This document shows, piece after piece, positions 15,783-24,013 of a stretch of 64,000 bases of DNA. The position numbers were made by a program, and so were the translations under genes. How positions within the stretch are numbered: position 1 is the first letter of the stretch; each line of letters starts with the position of its first letter. This DNA comes from Actinacidiphila epipremni (GTDB lineage Bacteria; Actinomycetota; Actinomycetes; Streptomycetales; Streptomycetaceae). Location of the stretch: positions 22,274 through 86,273 of the forward strand of contig NZ_JAATEJ010000032.1 in NCBI RefSeq assembly GCF_012034175.1, written 5' to 3'. The notes under the pieces were generated by a model. It did not search any database. It saw only the letters and a list, made by a program, of their open reading frames with translations, and was not told the origin of the DNA.

Positions 15783-17219
15783 TCACCCGCCGCACACGTT
15801 GCGCCACGCCTCCGGGATCGACTCCGCCACATCCATCGCCGCCAGCGGACCCTCCGTCAGGCGGGCGGCGAGGCCGTGGAGATAGCCGGCGGCTGAGGCG
15901 GCGTCACGGGCCGGAAGGCGGGCAGCCAGCAGGGAGCCGGTCAGGCCGGACAGGACGTCGCCGCTGCCCGCGGTGGCGAGCCACGCGGTGCCCGTCGGGT
16001 TGACGCGGACCGGGACGGCCGGGTCCGGGGCCGCCACCAGCGTCGTAGAACCCTTCAGCAGCACCGTCGCGCCGAAGAGTTCCGCCAGGTCGCGCACCGC
16101 CGTCAGCCGCGACGCCTCGACCTCCTCGCGCGCGCGGCCCAGCAGCGCCGCGGCCTCGCCCGCATGCGGGGTGAGCACCGTCGCCGCCGTACGGGCCCGC
16201 ACCGCGTCGCGGGACATCAGCCGCAGCCCGTCCGCGTCCACCAGCACCGGCACGTCCGCGGCCAGCACCTCCGCCACCGCGGTGCGGGCCCGCGCGTCGT
16301 CGCCCAGCCCCGGCCCGACCACCCACGCCTGCACCCGCCCCGCCTCGTGCGGCGAACCGCTCGACACCAGCGTCTCCGGATGCCGCGCCAGCACCGCGGG
16401 CCCCCCACCGCCGACATACCGTACGGCCCCGGCGCCGCCGCGCAGCGCCCCGGACACCGCGAGCACCGCCGCCCCTGGATACCGGTCCGAGCCCGCGACC
16501 ACCCCGACGACCCCGCGCCGGTACTTGTCGCTCTCCCCCGACGGCCGCGGCAGCAGCCCCGCCAGGTCCGCGTGCTGCAACGCCTCGACCTCCGGCGCGC
16601 CCAGCTCCAGCCCGATGCCGACGAGCGTCACCGCACCGGCCAGCTCCGCCGCCGGGTCGATCAGCAGCCCCGGCTTGTACGTCCCGAACGTCACCGTGAC
16701 GTCCGCCCGCACCGCCTCGCCGGCCACCTCACCCGTATCCGCGTCCACCCCGCTCGGCAGGTCGACGGCGACGACCGCCCCGCCGCCCGCCCGCGCCGCC
16801 CGCATCAACTCCGCGGCCTCCGCCCGCAGGCCGCCCTTGCCGCCGATCCCGACGATGCCGTCGTAGACCAGGTCCGCCCGCGCCACGACCGCGGCGCCCT
16901 CCGCCGCCCCCACGGCCCGCCCGCCGGCGTCCAGCAGCGCCCGCAGCCCCGCCGCGTGCGCCCGCTCCGGCGCCAGCAGCACCGCGGTCACCCCGGCACC
17001 CCGCCGGGCCAGCCGCGCCCCGGCGTACAGCGCGTCACCCCCGTTGCTGCCGCTCCCGGCCACCACCGCGACCCGCCGCCCGTACACCCGCCCCAGCACC
17101 CGCGCCCCGACCACCGCGAGCCCCGCCGCCGCGCGCTGCATCAGCGCACCCTCGGGCAGCCGCGCCATGAGCGCGCCCTCCGCGTCCCGCACGGCCTGCA
17201 CCGTATGCGCGTACCTCAT
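15783..17219 (-). CDS. nnrD: Bifunctional NAD(P)H-hydrate epimerase/dehydratase
   Basis: A 478-residue two-domain metabolite-repair enzyme. The N-terminal YjeF_N epimerase domain (about 1-210) has VVAGSGSNGGDALYAGARL and VAVDLPSGVDADTG. The C-terminal ribokinase-like dehydratase domain (about 225-478) has GVVGVVAGSDRYPGAA, LTPHAGEAAALLG, LLKGSTTLVA and the catalytic NPTGTAW...AGSGDVLSGL. Together they epimerise and dehydrate NADHX/NADPHX. The ATG at 17219 has GGGAGGG 7 bases upstream. Lies downstream of acpS on the same strand (65-base gap), the usual actinobacterial order. Confidence 0.94.
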   Translation of the reverse strand: MRYAHTVQAVRDAEGALMARLPEGALMQRAAAGLAVVGARVLGRVYGRRVAVVAGSGSNGGDALYAGARLARRGAGVTAVLLAPERAHAAGLRALLDAGGRAVGAAEGAAVVARADLVYDGIVGIGGKGGLRAEAAELMRAARAGGGAVVAVDLPSGVDADTGEVAGEAVRADVTVTFGTYKPGLLIDPAAELAGAVTLVGIGLELGAPEVEALQHADLAGLLPRPSGESDKYRRGVVGVVAGSDRYPGAAVLAVSGALRGGAGAVRYVGGGGPAVLARHPETLVSSGSPHEAGRVQAWVVGPGLGDDARARTAVAEVLAADVPVLVDADGLRLMSRDAVRARTAATVLTPHAGEAAALLGRAREEVEASRLTAVRDLAELFGATVLLKGSTTLVAAPDPAVPVRVNPTGTAWLATAGSGDVLSGLTGSLLAARLPARDAASAAGYLHGLAARLTEGPLAAMDVAESIPEAWRNVCGG

Positions 17220-17284
17220 CGCGAAACCCTCCCGTCAGCCCTCCCCCGACGATACGTACGCGCTCCCCGCGCGGCACCCCGGGA

Positions 17285-17656
17285 TCACCCCTCGGCGATC
17301 ACCACGGCGGACGCGACCCCCGCGTCATGGCTCAACGACAGGTGCCAGTGCCTGACCCCCAACTCCGCCGCCCGCGCGGCGACCGTCCCCCTGACGACGA
17401 GCCTCGGCTGCCCCGACTCCTCCGCAACAACCTCGGCGTCCAGCCACTTCAACCCGGCCGGCGCACCCAGCGCCTTGGCCAGCGCCTCCTTCGCGGCGAA
17501 CCGCGCGGCGAGCGACGCGACCCCCCGCTCCTCCCCCGAGGCCAACCGCCGCTCCCCCTCCCCGAACAGCCGCTCCGCCATCCCGGGGGTCCGCTCCAAC
17601 GCCGCGGCGAACCGCTCGATCTCGGCGACGTCGATCCCGACCCCGATGATGCCCAT
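17285..17656 (-). CDS. acpS: Holo-[acyl-carrier-protein] synthase
   Basis: A 123-residue 4'-phosphopantetheinyl transferase that activates ACP for fatty acid and polyketide synthesis. The N-terminal GIGVDVAEIERF-type motif (IIGVGIDVAEIERF, magnesium aspartate) and LAARFAAKEALAKALG (catalytic FxxKE) are intact, as is WHLSLSHDAGVASA near the C-terminus. Start ATG 17656 gives the family length. Followed by nnrD/nnrE. Confidence 0.94.
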   Translation of the reverse strand: MGIIGVGIDVAEIERFAAALERTPGMAERLFGEGERRLASGEERGVASLAARFAAKEALAKALGAPAGLKWLDAEVVAEESGQPRLVVRGTVAARAAELGVRHWHLSLSHDAGVASAVVIAEG

Positions 17657-18129
17657 GCCGCCCACCCTATGCGCCGCACCTACGCCGCGGCGTGCTCCCC
17701 ACCCATGCAGGCAGGAGCCCGTGTGCGCCCCTTCCCCGCCATCGGCGGCTATCCGCCCACGCAGGCAAGGCACCTACGAACACCTGCGCGGCAGCGACGA
17801 TCAAGCGGCCCCACCACCAGCCACAGCACCGAGGGTCGCCAGCCCAAGGCCGGCAACAACACCGACGGGCCCCAGCCCACGGCGGCCGGCGGCGGCATCG
17901 ACACTGGCCACCACCAACCGCGGCACCCACAGGCACCCGCCCACCGACAACAACCCCAGCACAAGGCCGACACCCCGCGACCGAGAAAGTCAACCCTCGA
18001 CGGAGACAGCCAGCCAGCCACCAAGACAGTCGACCCGCTACCGATGCAGACAACCGGCCACCGGGACAGTCAGCCGACCACCGGAACGGTCAACCCACCC
18101 CCGGAACGGTCACCCCACCACCAGGACAG
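17657..18129. other. Intergenic stretch without a gene
   Basis: 473 bases between the acpS start and the end of the GlxA-like gene. C- and A-rich on the plus strand, with open frames that show only proline/histidine/threonine-rich composition and no family signal. The right-hand part is a degenerate 20-bp tandem repeat (listed separately). The acpS promoter should lie near 17660-17720, but I see no convincing elements. Confidence 0.6.
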
Positions 18130-18148
18130 TCACCCCACCCCCGGGCCG
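17981..18148. repeat. Degenerate 20-bp tandem repeat, about 8 copies
   Basis: Successive 20-base blocks from 17981 align to the consensus CCGGGACAGTCAACCCACCC. The copies at 18061, 18081, 18101 and 18121 are the closest (CCGGGACAGTCAGCCGACCA, CCGGAACGGTCAACCCACCC, CCGGAACGGTCACCCCACCA, CCAGGACAGTCACCCCACCC). Earlier copies diverge. The final copies run over the stop of the regulator gene at 18130. Confidence 0.75.
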
Positions 18149-19152
18149 AAGCGGCGGCGGTAGGCGGAGGGGGTGATGCCGGTGGCGCGGCGCATCAGCG
18201 TGCGGAGGTTTGCTGCTGTGCCCAGGCCGCTGTGGCGGGCGACGACCTCGAAGCGGGGTTCGCCGCGCTCGATGAGACGGCAGGCCAGGGACAGGCGTTC
18301 CGCCGTCAGCCAGGCCAGGGGGGTCGTGCCCAGTTGCGCTTGGAAGCGGCGGTGCAGAGTAGCCGGGCTGACCGAGGCGCGTGCGGCGAGGTCGGCGACG
18401 GTCAGCGGGGAGCCCAGCCGCTCCTGGGCCCAGGCCAGGACCGGGGCCAGGGACTCGTCCGGCACCTCGGGCATCGGGCGCTCGACGAACTGCCGCTGCC
18501 CTCCGTCACGGTGCGCGGCGAAGACCAGCCGCCGGCTCACCGCGTTGGCGATCTCCGCCCCGAAATCCCGCCGGACGACATGCAGCCCCAGGTCGAGCGC
18601 GGCGGCGCTCCCCGCCGCCGTGAGGATGTCGCCGTCGTCCACGAACAGCACGTCCTCCTCCAGCCGCACCGCCGGGAAACGGGCCCGGAACGTATCCGCC
18701 CACTGCCAGTGCGCGGTGGCCCGGCGCCCGTCGAGCACCCCGGCCTCGGCCAGCGTGAAGGCCCCGCTGCAGAAGCCGACCAGCCGCGCCCCCCGCGCAT
18801 GCGCCCGGCGCACCGCGTCCAGCACCTCGGCACGGCGCGGCACCTCCACGTCCGGCCGGTTCGGCACGATCACGGTGTCCGCCTCCTCGGCGGCCTCCAG
18901 CCCGGCGACCCCGGTCAGCGTGAAGAACCCGTCCCGCATCAGGGTGCGCGGCTCCGGCGAGCAGAGCGCGAAATCGTACAGATCCCGCCCCACCTCCGGC
19001 CGCCGCAGCCCGAACACCTCCGTCGCGCAGCCCAGCTCGAAGGGGTTCGAGTTCTCGTCCACGATCACCACCACCCGGTGCACCGCACCACCACCGCCGC
19101 CACCACCGGCACCGGCACCGGCGCCACCACCCTGCGAGGATTCTTTCGCCAT
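18130..19152 (-). CDS. GlxA-type AraC-family regulator
   Basis: A 340-residue regulator with an N-terminal DJ-1/PfpI-like domain (about 25-195) and a C-terminal AraC HTH pair (about 225-335). The class-I amidotransferase-like nucleophile region reads LVGFCSGAFTLAEAG. HTH helices are LTVADLAARASVSPATLHRRF and FEVVARHSGLGTAANLRTLM followed by TGITPSAYRRRF. A glycine-rich low-complexity N-terminus (GGGAGAGAGGGGGGG) precedes the fold. Divergent from the cupin gene, its probable target (inference). Its 3' end is built into the 20-bp repeat array. Confidence 0.88.
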   Translation of the reverse strand: MAKESSQGGGAGAGAGGGGGGGAVHRVVVIVDENSNPFELGCATEVFGLRRPEVGRDLYDFALCSPEPRTLMRDGFFTLTGVAGLEAAEEADTVIVPNRPDVEVPRRAEVLDAVRRAHARGARLVGFCSGAFTLAEAGVLDGRRATAHWQWADTFRARFPAVRLEEDVLFVDDGDILTAAGSAAALDLGLHVVRRDFGAEIANAVSRRLVFAAHRDGGQRQFVERPMPEVPDESLAPVLAWAQERLGSPLTVADLAARASVSPATLHRRFQAQLGTTPLAWLTAERLSLACRLIERGEPRFEVVARHSGLGTAANLRTLMRRATGITPSAYRRRFGPGVG

Positions 19153-19205
19153 ATGCGATTCCTAGCACTCACCCCGCCCCCACCGCACGTCCCAGGATGA
19201 TCCGC

Positions 19206-19601
19206 ATGAGCAGCGAACCCATCCCCCTCACCAAGGCCCTGGCCTCCTTCGACGCCTTGTGGAGCCCGCGCATCGTCACCCGCGTCAACGACTACGACGT
19301 CCGGGTCGCCAAGGTCGAGGGCGAGCACGTCTGGCACGTCCACGACGACACCGACGAGTTCTTCCTGGTCCTCGACGGCGAACTCCACATCCACCTCCGC
19401 GAGCCCGCCGGCGAGCGTACGGTCGTCCTCCCCCGGGGCGCGGTCTTCACCGTCCCCCGCGGCACCGAGCACAAGCCGTACGCCCCCTCCCCCACCGCGA
19501 TCCTGCTCTTCGAGCCCACCGGCACCCCCACGGTCGGCGACCGCCACGACCCCGTCCCCGCCCACGTCGACGCCACGACGGGCCATCCCCTCACCGCCTG
19601 A
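19206..19601 (+). CDS. Cupin-domain protein
   Basis: A 131-residue single-domain cupin. Metal-site motif 1 is visible as HVWHVHDDTDEFFLVLDGEL (HxH...E) and motif 2 as VVLPRGAVFTVPRGTEHKP (final H). No enzyme activity can be named; small cupins of this type act as isomerases, dioxygenases or sugar-binding proteins. The ATG at 19206 is chosen with AGGA at 19193-19196; the ATG at 19197 is an in-frame alternative. Divergently paired with the GlxA-like regulator (53-base gap). Confidence 0.85.
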   Translation: MSSEPIPLTKALASFDALWSPRIVTRVNDYDVRVAKVEGEHVWHVHDDTDEFFLVLDGELHIHLREPAGERTVVLPRGAVFTVPRGTEHKPYAPSPTAILLFEPTGTPTVGDRHDPVPAHVDATTGHPLTA

Positions 19602-19927
19602 AACGAGGCCACCCAGCAACGGAAAGCCGCCGCCGGACGTACGGCAGGGGGCGCTCACCCACCCACCCCCACCCCCGCCAACGGAGAGCCGCCCGGCGGA
19701 CGGACGGAAGGGCGCGATCCCCCCACCGGCGGAGAGCCGCCCGACGACGGGCGGGAGGGGGTGATCCGGGGGGTGCCCCCGCAGGACTGCGCACGACAAG
19801 AGGTCACCGAATGCGGACGCAGGTCAATGTGCGCAGTCCGAGGAGGTACCCCCCGGAGCGCCCCCGACCACCCCACCCCCCGAACGGACCGCGCCCCGCG
19901 AAAAGCCCAGCGCAGCGCCCTGCGAGG
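19602..19927. other. Intergenic stretch with dispersed-type repeats
   Basis: 326 bases between the cupin gene and coaA. Three imperfect copies of a GGAGAGCCGCCCGRCGGACGG-like block begin near 19617, 19683 and 19731, spaced about 50-65 bases. Translated on the minus strand they give repetitive Arg/Gly/Leu/Ser peptides of the sort seen in many spurious Streptomyces ORFs. I see no gene. The coaA promoter presumably lies at the right-hand end. Confidence 0.55.
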
Positions 19928-20989
19928 ATGGGCAGCGTGACCACCTCCGTGAGCTCAGCATCCGCCGGCACCCCGGCCGGCCCGGCGACCCCGGCCAGCC
20001 CCTTCGTCGAGCTGACCAGAGCCCAGTGGAGCGCCCTGCGCGACCGCACCCCGCTGCCGCTCACCGCCGCGGAAGTCGACAAGCTGCGCGGCCTCGGCGA
20101 CGTCACCGACCTCGCCGAGGTCATCGACGTCTACCTCCCGCTCTCCCGCCTGCTCAACCTCTACGTCGCCGCCCACAGCGGCCTCCGCGGCGCCCTCAAC
20201 ACCTTCCTCGCCGGCACCTCCGAGGGAAACCGCGCCCCCCACCCCGGCACCCCCTTCGTGATAGGCGTCGCCGGCAGCGTCGCGGTCGGCAAGTCCACCA
20301 CCGCCCGCCTCCTCCAGGCCCTGCTCGCCCTCCCCCAGGCCCCGCAGCCCGGCCCGCACGGCCAGCCCGGCCAGCACGGCCACGGCCCCCGCAACGTCGC
20401 CCTCGTCACCACCGACGGCTTCCTCCACCCGAACGCCGAGCTGGAGCGCCGCGGCCTGATGTCCCGCAAGGGCTTCCCGGAGTCCTACGACCGCCGCGCC
20501 CTCACCCGCTTCGTCGCGGACGTGAAGTCCGGCCGCCCCGAGGTCACCGCCCCCGTCTACTCGCACCTGTCGTACGACATCGTCCCCGGCGAGAAGCTCA
20601 CCGTGCGCCGCCCGGACATCCTCATCATCGAGGGCCTGAACGTCCTGCAGCCCGCGCTCCCCGGCCAGGACGGCCGCAGCCGGATCGGCCTCGCGGACTA
20701 CTTCGACTTCAGCGTGTACGTCGACGCCCGCACCGAGGACATCGAGCAGTGGTATCTCGGCCGGTTCCGCAAGCTGCGCGAGACCGCGTTCCAGGACCCG
20801 GACTCGTACTTCACGAAGTACACCCGGGTGGCGGAGGACGAGGCGATGGACTACGCGCGGATGATCTGGCGCACGATCAACCGCCCGAACCTCGTGGAGA
20901 ACGTCCTGCCCACCCGTGGCCGCGCGACCCTGGTCCTGCGCAAGGACCAGGACCACAAGGTGCAGCGCCTGTCGCTGCGCAAGCTCTGA
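19928..20989 (+). CDS. coaA: Pantothenate kinase type I
   Basis: A 353-residue P-loop kinase catalysing the first step of CoA synthesis. Walker A is GVAGSVAVGKST. Family marks are LYVAAHSGLRGALNTFL, NVALVTTDGFLHP, LMSRKGFPESYDRRAL, APVYSHLSYDIVP, IIEGLNVLQ and, at the end, NLVENVLPTRGRATLVLRK and KVQRLSLRKL. The ATG at 19928 is used; the GTG at 19937 is a plausible alternative (VTTSVSS). A histidine/glycine/proline-rich insert (QAPQPGPHGQPGQHGHGP) between the P-loop helix and the next strand is longer than usual but should be a surface loop. Convergent with glmM. Confidence 0.94.
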   Translation: MGSVTTSVSSASAGTPAGPATPASPFVELTRAQWSALRDRTPLPLTAAEVDKLRGLGDVTDLAEVIDVYLPLSRLLNLYVAAHSGLRGALNTFLAGTSEGNRAPHPGTPFVIGVAGSVAVGKSTTARLLQALLALPQAPQPGPHGQPGQHGHGPRNVALVTTDGFLHPNAELERRGLMSRKGFPESYDRRALTRFVADVKSGRPEVTAPVYSHLSYDIVPGEKLTVRRPDILIIEGLNVLQPALPGQDGRSRIGLADYFDFSVYVDARTEDIEQWYLGRFRKLRETAFQDPDSYFTKYTRVAEDEAMDYARMIWRTINRPNLVENVLPTRGRATLVLRKDQDHKVQRLSLRKL

Positions 20990-21038
20990 GGCGGGGACGA
21001 AAGGCGCACCTTCCACCCAACAGAAGGCACCCCCACCC

Positions 21039-21113
21039 CCGCAACCGCAACCGCAACCGCAACCGCAACCGCAACCGCAACCGCAACCGCAACCGCAACC
21101 GCAACCGCAACCG
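21039..21113. repeat. Hexanucleotide tandem repeat (CCGCAA)12
   Basis: Twelve uninterrupted copies of CCGCAA from 21039 to 21110, then CCG, between the convergent stops of coaA (20989) and glmM (21122). All copies are identical. Not in a gene: every frame through it is a simple dipeptide repeat. Confidence 0.95.
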
Positions 21114-21121
21114 GCGGAAAA

Positions 21122-22480
21122 CTAACCCAGCGCCGACTTCACCGCGTCCGCGAGCCGCCCGGCGACCGTCCGGGCGTGGTCGATGTCGGCCGCCTCCACC
21201 ATGACCCGCACCAGCGGCTCCGTCCCCGAGGGCCGCAGCAGCACCCGCCCGGTGTCGCCGAGCTCCAGCTCCGCCTCGGCCACCGCCGCGCTGAGCTCGG
21301 CGGACGTGTGCACCCGGCTCTTGTCGACGTCCGGCACATTCACCAGCACCTGCGGCAGCCGCCGCATCACCCCGGCCAGCTCCGCCAGCGACCGCCCGGT
21401 CGCGACGACCCGCGCGGCCAGCAGCAGGCCGGTCAGCGTGCCGTCCCCGGTCGTCGCGTGGTCCAGCACGATGACGTGCCCGGACTGCTCGCCCCCGAGG
21501 GCGTACCCGTGCTCCTTCATGGCCTCCAGCACGTACCGGTCCCCCACCCCCGTCTGCACGACGGTGATGCCCTCGCCCTGCATGGCCAGCGTGAAGCCCA
21601 GGTTCGACATCACCGTGCCGACGACCGTGTCCCCGCGCAGCTCACCGCGCTCGCGCAGCGCCAGCGCCAGGATGGACAGGATCTGGTCGCCGTCGACCTC
21701 GTTGCCCTCCGCGTCGACGGCCAGGCACCGGTCGGCGTCCCCGTCGTGCGCGATGCCGAAGTGCGCCCCGTGCTCGACGACCGCGGCTTTCAGCGGCTCC
21801 AGGTGGGTGGAGCCGCAGCCGTCGTTGATGTTGAGGCCGTCCGGGCGGGCGTGGATCGTCACGACGTCCGCGCCGGCCCGCGAGAACGCCTCGGGCGAGA
21901 CCCGGGAGGCCGCGCCGTTCGCCTCGTCCAGGACGATCTTCAGACCGTCGAGCCGGTTGGGCAGCACCCCGACGAGATGGGCCACGTACTGGTCAAAGCC
22001 CTCGTCGTAGTCCCGGACCCGGCCGACGCCGGAGCCGGTCGGGCGCACCCAGGGCGCGCCGGTGCGGTGCTCGTCGTAGAGCGTCTCGATGCGCTCTTCG
22101 AGCTCGTCGTCGAGTTTGTGGCCGCCGCGCGCGAGGAACTTGACGCCGTTGTCGGGCATCGCGTTGTGGCTCGCGGAGAGCATGACGCCGAGGTCGGCGC
22201 CCAGCGCGCCGGTGAGATACGCCACCGCCGGGGTGGGCAGCACACCGACCCGCAGGACGTCCACGCCCGCGCTGGCGAGGCCGGCGACGACCGCGGCCTC
22301 CAGGAACTCGCCCGACGCGCGCGGATCGCGCCCGACGACCGCCACCGGGCGGTGTCCGGCGAAGCTGCCCGCCTCGGCGAGTACGTGTGCGGCGGCGACC
22401 GACAGGCCGAGCGCCATTTCCGCGGTGAGGTCCGCGTTGGCGATGCCTCGCACGCCGTCGGTCCCGAAGAGTCGTCCCAC
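21122..22480 (-). CDS. glmM: Phosphoglucosamine mutase
   Basis: A 452-residue alpha-D-phosphohexomutase converting GlcN-6-P to GlcN-1-P for UDP-GlcNAc and peptidoglycan synthesis. It begins VGRLFGTDGVRGIANADLT at GTG 22480, chosen because GGAGG is 8 bases upstream (the TTG at 22486 is too close). The active-site phosphoserine loop is VMLSASHNAMPDNG, the metal loop is AHDGDADRCLAVD, the sugar-binding loop is GGEQSGHVI and the phosphate-binding loop is LRPSGTEPLVRVMVE. It follows rpsI, as in other actinomycetes, but a terminator and a palindrome lie between. Confidence 0.95.
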   Translation of the reverse strand: MGRLFGTDGVRGIANADLTAEMALGLSVAAAHVLAEAGSFAGHRPVAVVGRDPRASGEFLEAAVVAGLASAGVDVLRVGVLPTPAVAYLTGALGADLGVMLSASHNAMPDNGVKFLARGGHKLDDELEERIETLYDEHRTGAPWVRPTGSGVGRVRDYDEGFDQYVAHLVGVLPNRLDGLKIVLDEANGAASRVSPEAFSRAGADVVTIHARPDGLNINDGCGSTHLEPLKAAVVEHGAHFGIAHDGDADRCLAVDAEGNEVDGDQILSILALALRERGELRGDTVVGTVMSNLGFTLAMQGEGITVVQTGVGDRYVLEAMKEHGYALGGEQSGHVIVLDHATTGDGTLTGLLLAARVVATGRSLAELAGVMRRLPQVLVNVPDVDKSRVHTSAELSAAVAEAELELGDTGRVLLRPSGTEPLVRVMVEAADIDHARTVAGRLADAVKSALG

Positions 22481-22578
22481 AGTCAAGTCCTCCGATGTGA
22501 TCCGGCGGCGCTGCCGTCTCAGCGATGTGCCCGGCGCGGATGGCGCGCTATGTACGTGACGCCCGACGCCCTACGTTT

Positions 22579-22599
22579 GGTTGTAACAGTCTTACAACC
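22579..22599. promoter_or_regulatory. Inverted repeat upstream of glmM
   Basis: GGTTGTAA-CAGTC-TTACAACC, perfect 8-bp arms, centred about 110 bases before the glmM start and just downstream of a TATATA box on the minus strand. Unusually AT-rich for this genome. It looks like a protein operator at or near the glmM transcription start; the binding factor is unknown. Confidence 0.5.
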
Positions 22600-22628
22600 C
22601 GATATATACGAGTGCGACGCGTCATGCG

Positions 22629-22664
22629 AACGCCCCGGAGGCAATGGTGTGCCTCCGGGGCGTT
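22629..22664 (-). terminator. Terminator of rplM-rpsI
   Basis: Perfect 15-bp stem (AACGCCCCGGAGGCA / TGCCTCCGGGGCGTT) with a 6-base loop, 68 bases past the rpsI stop. No T-tract follows, which is normal for high-GC actinomycete terminators. Confidence 0.85.
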
Positions 22665-22731
22665 GCTGGACGGCTGTGGCGTGCCGAAAAGCGACAGAAA
22701 GGCGAGACGGCAGCCCGCGCCGGCCGGCGCT

Positions 22732-23247
22732 TTAGCGCTTGCTGAACTGCGGCGCCTTGCGGGCCTTCTTCAGACCGGCCTTCTTCCGCTCGACCGCGCG
22801 GTCGTCACGGGTCAGGAAGCCGGCCTTCTTCAGCGGACCGCGGTTGTTGTCGACGTCCGCCTCGTTGAGCGCGCGCGCCACACCGAGCCGCAGCGCACCG
22901 GCCTGGCCGGAGATGCCGCCGCCGCTGATGCGGGCGATCACGTCGTAGCGGTTGTCGAGCTCGAGCACCTTGAAGGGCTCGTTCACTTCCTGCTGGTGCA
23001 CCTTGTTCGGGAAGTAGCCCTCAAGGGTGCGACCGTTGATCTTCCACTTGCCCGAGCCCGGGACGATCCGGACCCGCGCGATGGAGCGCTTGCGGCGGCC
23101 GGTACCGGCGGCCGGCTGCGGGTCGCCGAAGCGGGACGCGAGGGACTCGGAGGTGTACTCCCCCTCGACCGCGTCGGACTCGAAGGTGGTGATCTCCTCG
23201 TAGGACTCTTCGCCCTCGAGAACGTTCTCGGCAGTGGTCTCAGCCAC
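22732..23247 (-). CDS. rpsI: 30S ribosomal protein S9
   Basis: A 171-residue S9/uS9 of the small subunit head, whose C-terminal arginine reaches the P-site tRNA; the tail here is KKARKAPQFSKR as expected. The core starts GTGRRKRSIARVRIVPGSGKW, then the FPNKVHQQEV and GGGISGQAGALRLGVARAL blocks. An acidic N-terminal extension of about 45 residues (EGEESYEEITTFESDAVEGE) precedes it, typical of actinobacterial S9. It is 40 bases downstream of rplM in the same transcript. Confidence 0.97.
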   Translation of the reverse strand: MAETTAENVLEGEESYEEITTFESDAVEGEYTSESLASRFGDPQPAAGTGRRKRSIARVRIVPGSGKWKINGRTLEGYFPNKVHQQEVNEPFKVLELDNRYDVIARISGGGISGQAGALRLGVARALNEADVDNNRGPLKKAGFLTRDDRAVERKKAGLKKARKAPQFSKR

Positions 23248-23287
23248 GACTCTCCTCGGATTCTTTCTGGCTAGCTGGTGGCCGGAA

Positions 23288-23731
23288 CTACTGCGCGACC
23301 TGGGTGATCTCGAACGGCACGGGCTGCTGGGCGCTGTGCGGGTGCTGGTCGCCCGAGTAGACCTTGAGCTTCGAGAGCATCTGACGGCCCAGGGAGTTCT
23401 TGGGGAGCATGCCCTTCACGGCCTTCTCGACGGCCTTCTCCGGGCTCTTGGCCAGCAGCTCGTCGTAGCGCACCGACCGCAGACCACCCGGGTAGCCGGA
23501 GTGGCGGTAGGCCATCTTCTGGGTGCGCTTGTTACCCGAGAGGTGCACCTTGTCGGCGTTGATGACGATGACGAAGTCGCCGGTGTCGACGTGGGGCGCG
23601 TAAATGGGCTTGTGCTTGCCCCGCAGGAGGGTGGCTGCCTGGGTCGCCAGGCGGCCCAGGACGACGTCCTGCGCGTCGATGACGTGCCACTGGCGCTGAA
23701 TGTCGCCGGGCTTGGGGCTGTACGTACGCAC
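23288..23731 (-). CDS. rplM: 50S ribosomal protein L13
   Basis: A 147-residue uL13, an early assembly protein of the large subunit. It starts with GTG 23731 (VRTYSPKPGDIQRQWHVIDA), then VVLGRLATQAATLLRGKHK, GDFVIVINADKVHLSGNK and the conserved KMAYRHSGYPGGLR and GMLPKNSLGRQMLSKLKVY segments. First gene of the rplM-rpsI operon. Confidence 0.97.
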   Translation of the reverse strand: MRTYSPKPGDIQRQWHVIDAQDVVLGRLATQAATLLRGKHKPIYAPHVDTGDFVIVINADKVHLSGNKRTQKMAYRHSGYPGGLRSVRYDELLAKSPEKAVEKAVKGMLPKNSLGRQMLSKLKVYSGDQHPHSAQQPVPFEITQVAQ

Positions 23732-24013
23732 GGTCGTAGCCTTCGCTTCTTCTCAGTAGTGGTTTCCCCGGACCGCCCGCGGGGAGCGACCGGAGAAGGG
23801 GTCCTGACAAGGCCACCCGGACGATCACGACAGCCGTGGCGGCACATGGGCGACGCAACCCTGTACCTGCCGCTGGTCATCGGCCCGGTGGACCGGCGTA
23901 AGGGCCCCTCACGTGAGATAGAGCAAGCCAATACGCATAAATTTCGAACCCTCACAATAGCTGGGGCACCCACCAGGGTCAAAACGCGCCCCCGTCCCCC
24001 GTACGGCGGCAGC
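23732..24013. other. rplM leader and promoter region
   Basis: 282 bases between the ABC-F gene and rplM. On the minus strand TTGTGA (about 23958-23953) is followed after 18 bases by TATTGG (about 23934-23929), a weak promoter candidate in the only AT-rich patch. That would give a leader near 190 bases, space enough for ribosomal-protein autoregulation. No gene seen. Confidence 0.4.

Larger units (their letters stand above)
22481..22731. other. rpsI-glmM intergenic region
   Basis: 251 bases holding, in the direction of transcription, the rpsI terminator (22664-22629), an AT-rich TATATA (22608-22603 region), the palindrome 22599-22579 and the glmM leader of about 100 bases. No gene. Confidence 0.6.

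Noticed and set aside
17327..18163. Plus-strand 278-codon ORF through acpS antisense and the 20-bp repeats
   Set aside because: Pro/His/Thr low complexity, no ribosome site and overlap with acpS.
21039..21113. CRISPR-like array
   Set aside because: Repeat unit is 6 bp with no spacers; a simple tandem repeat.
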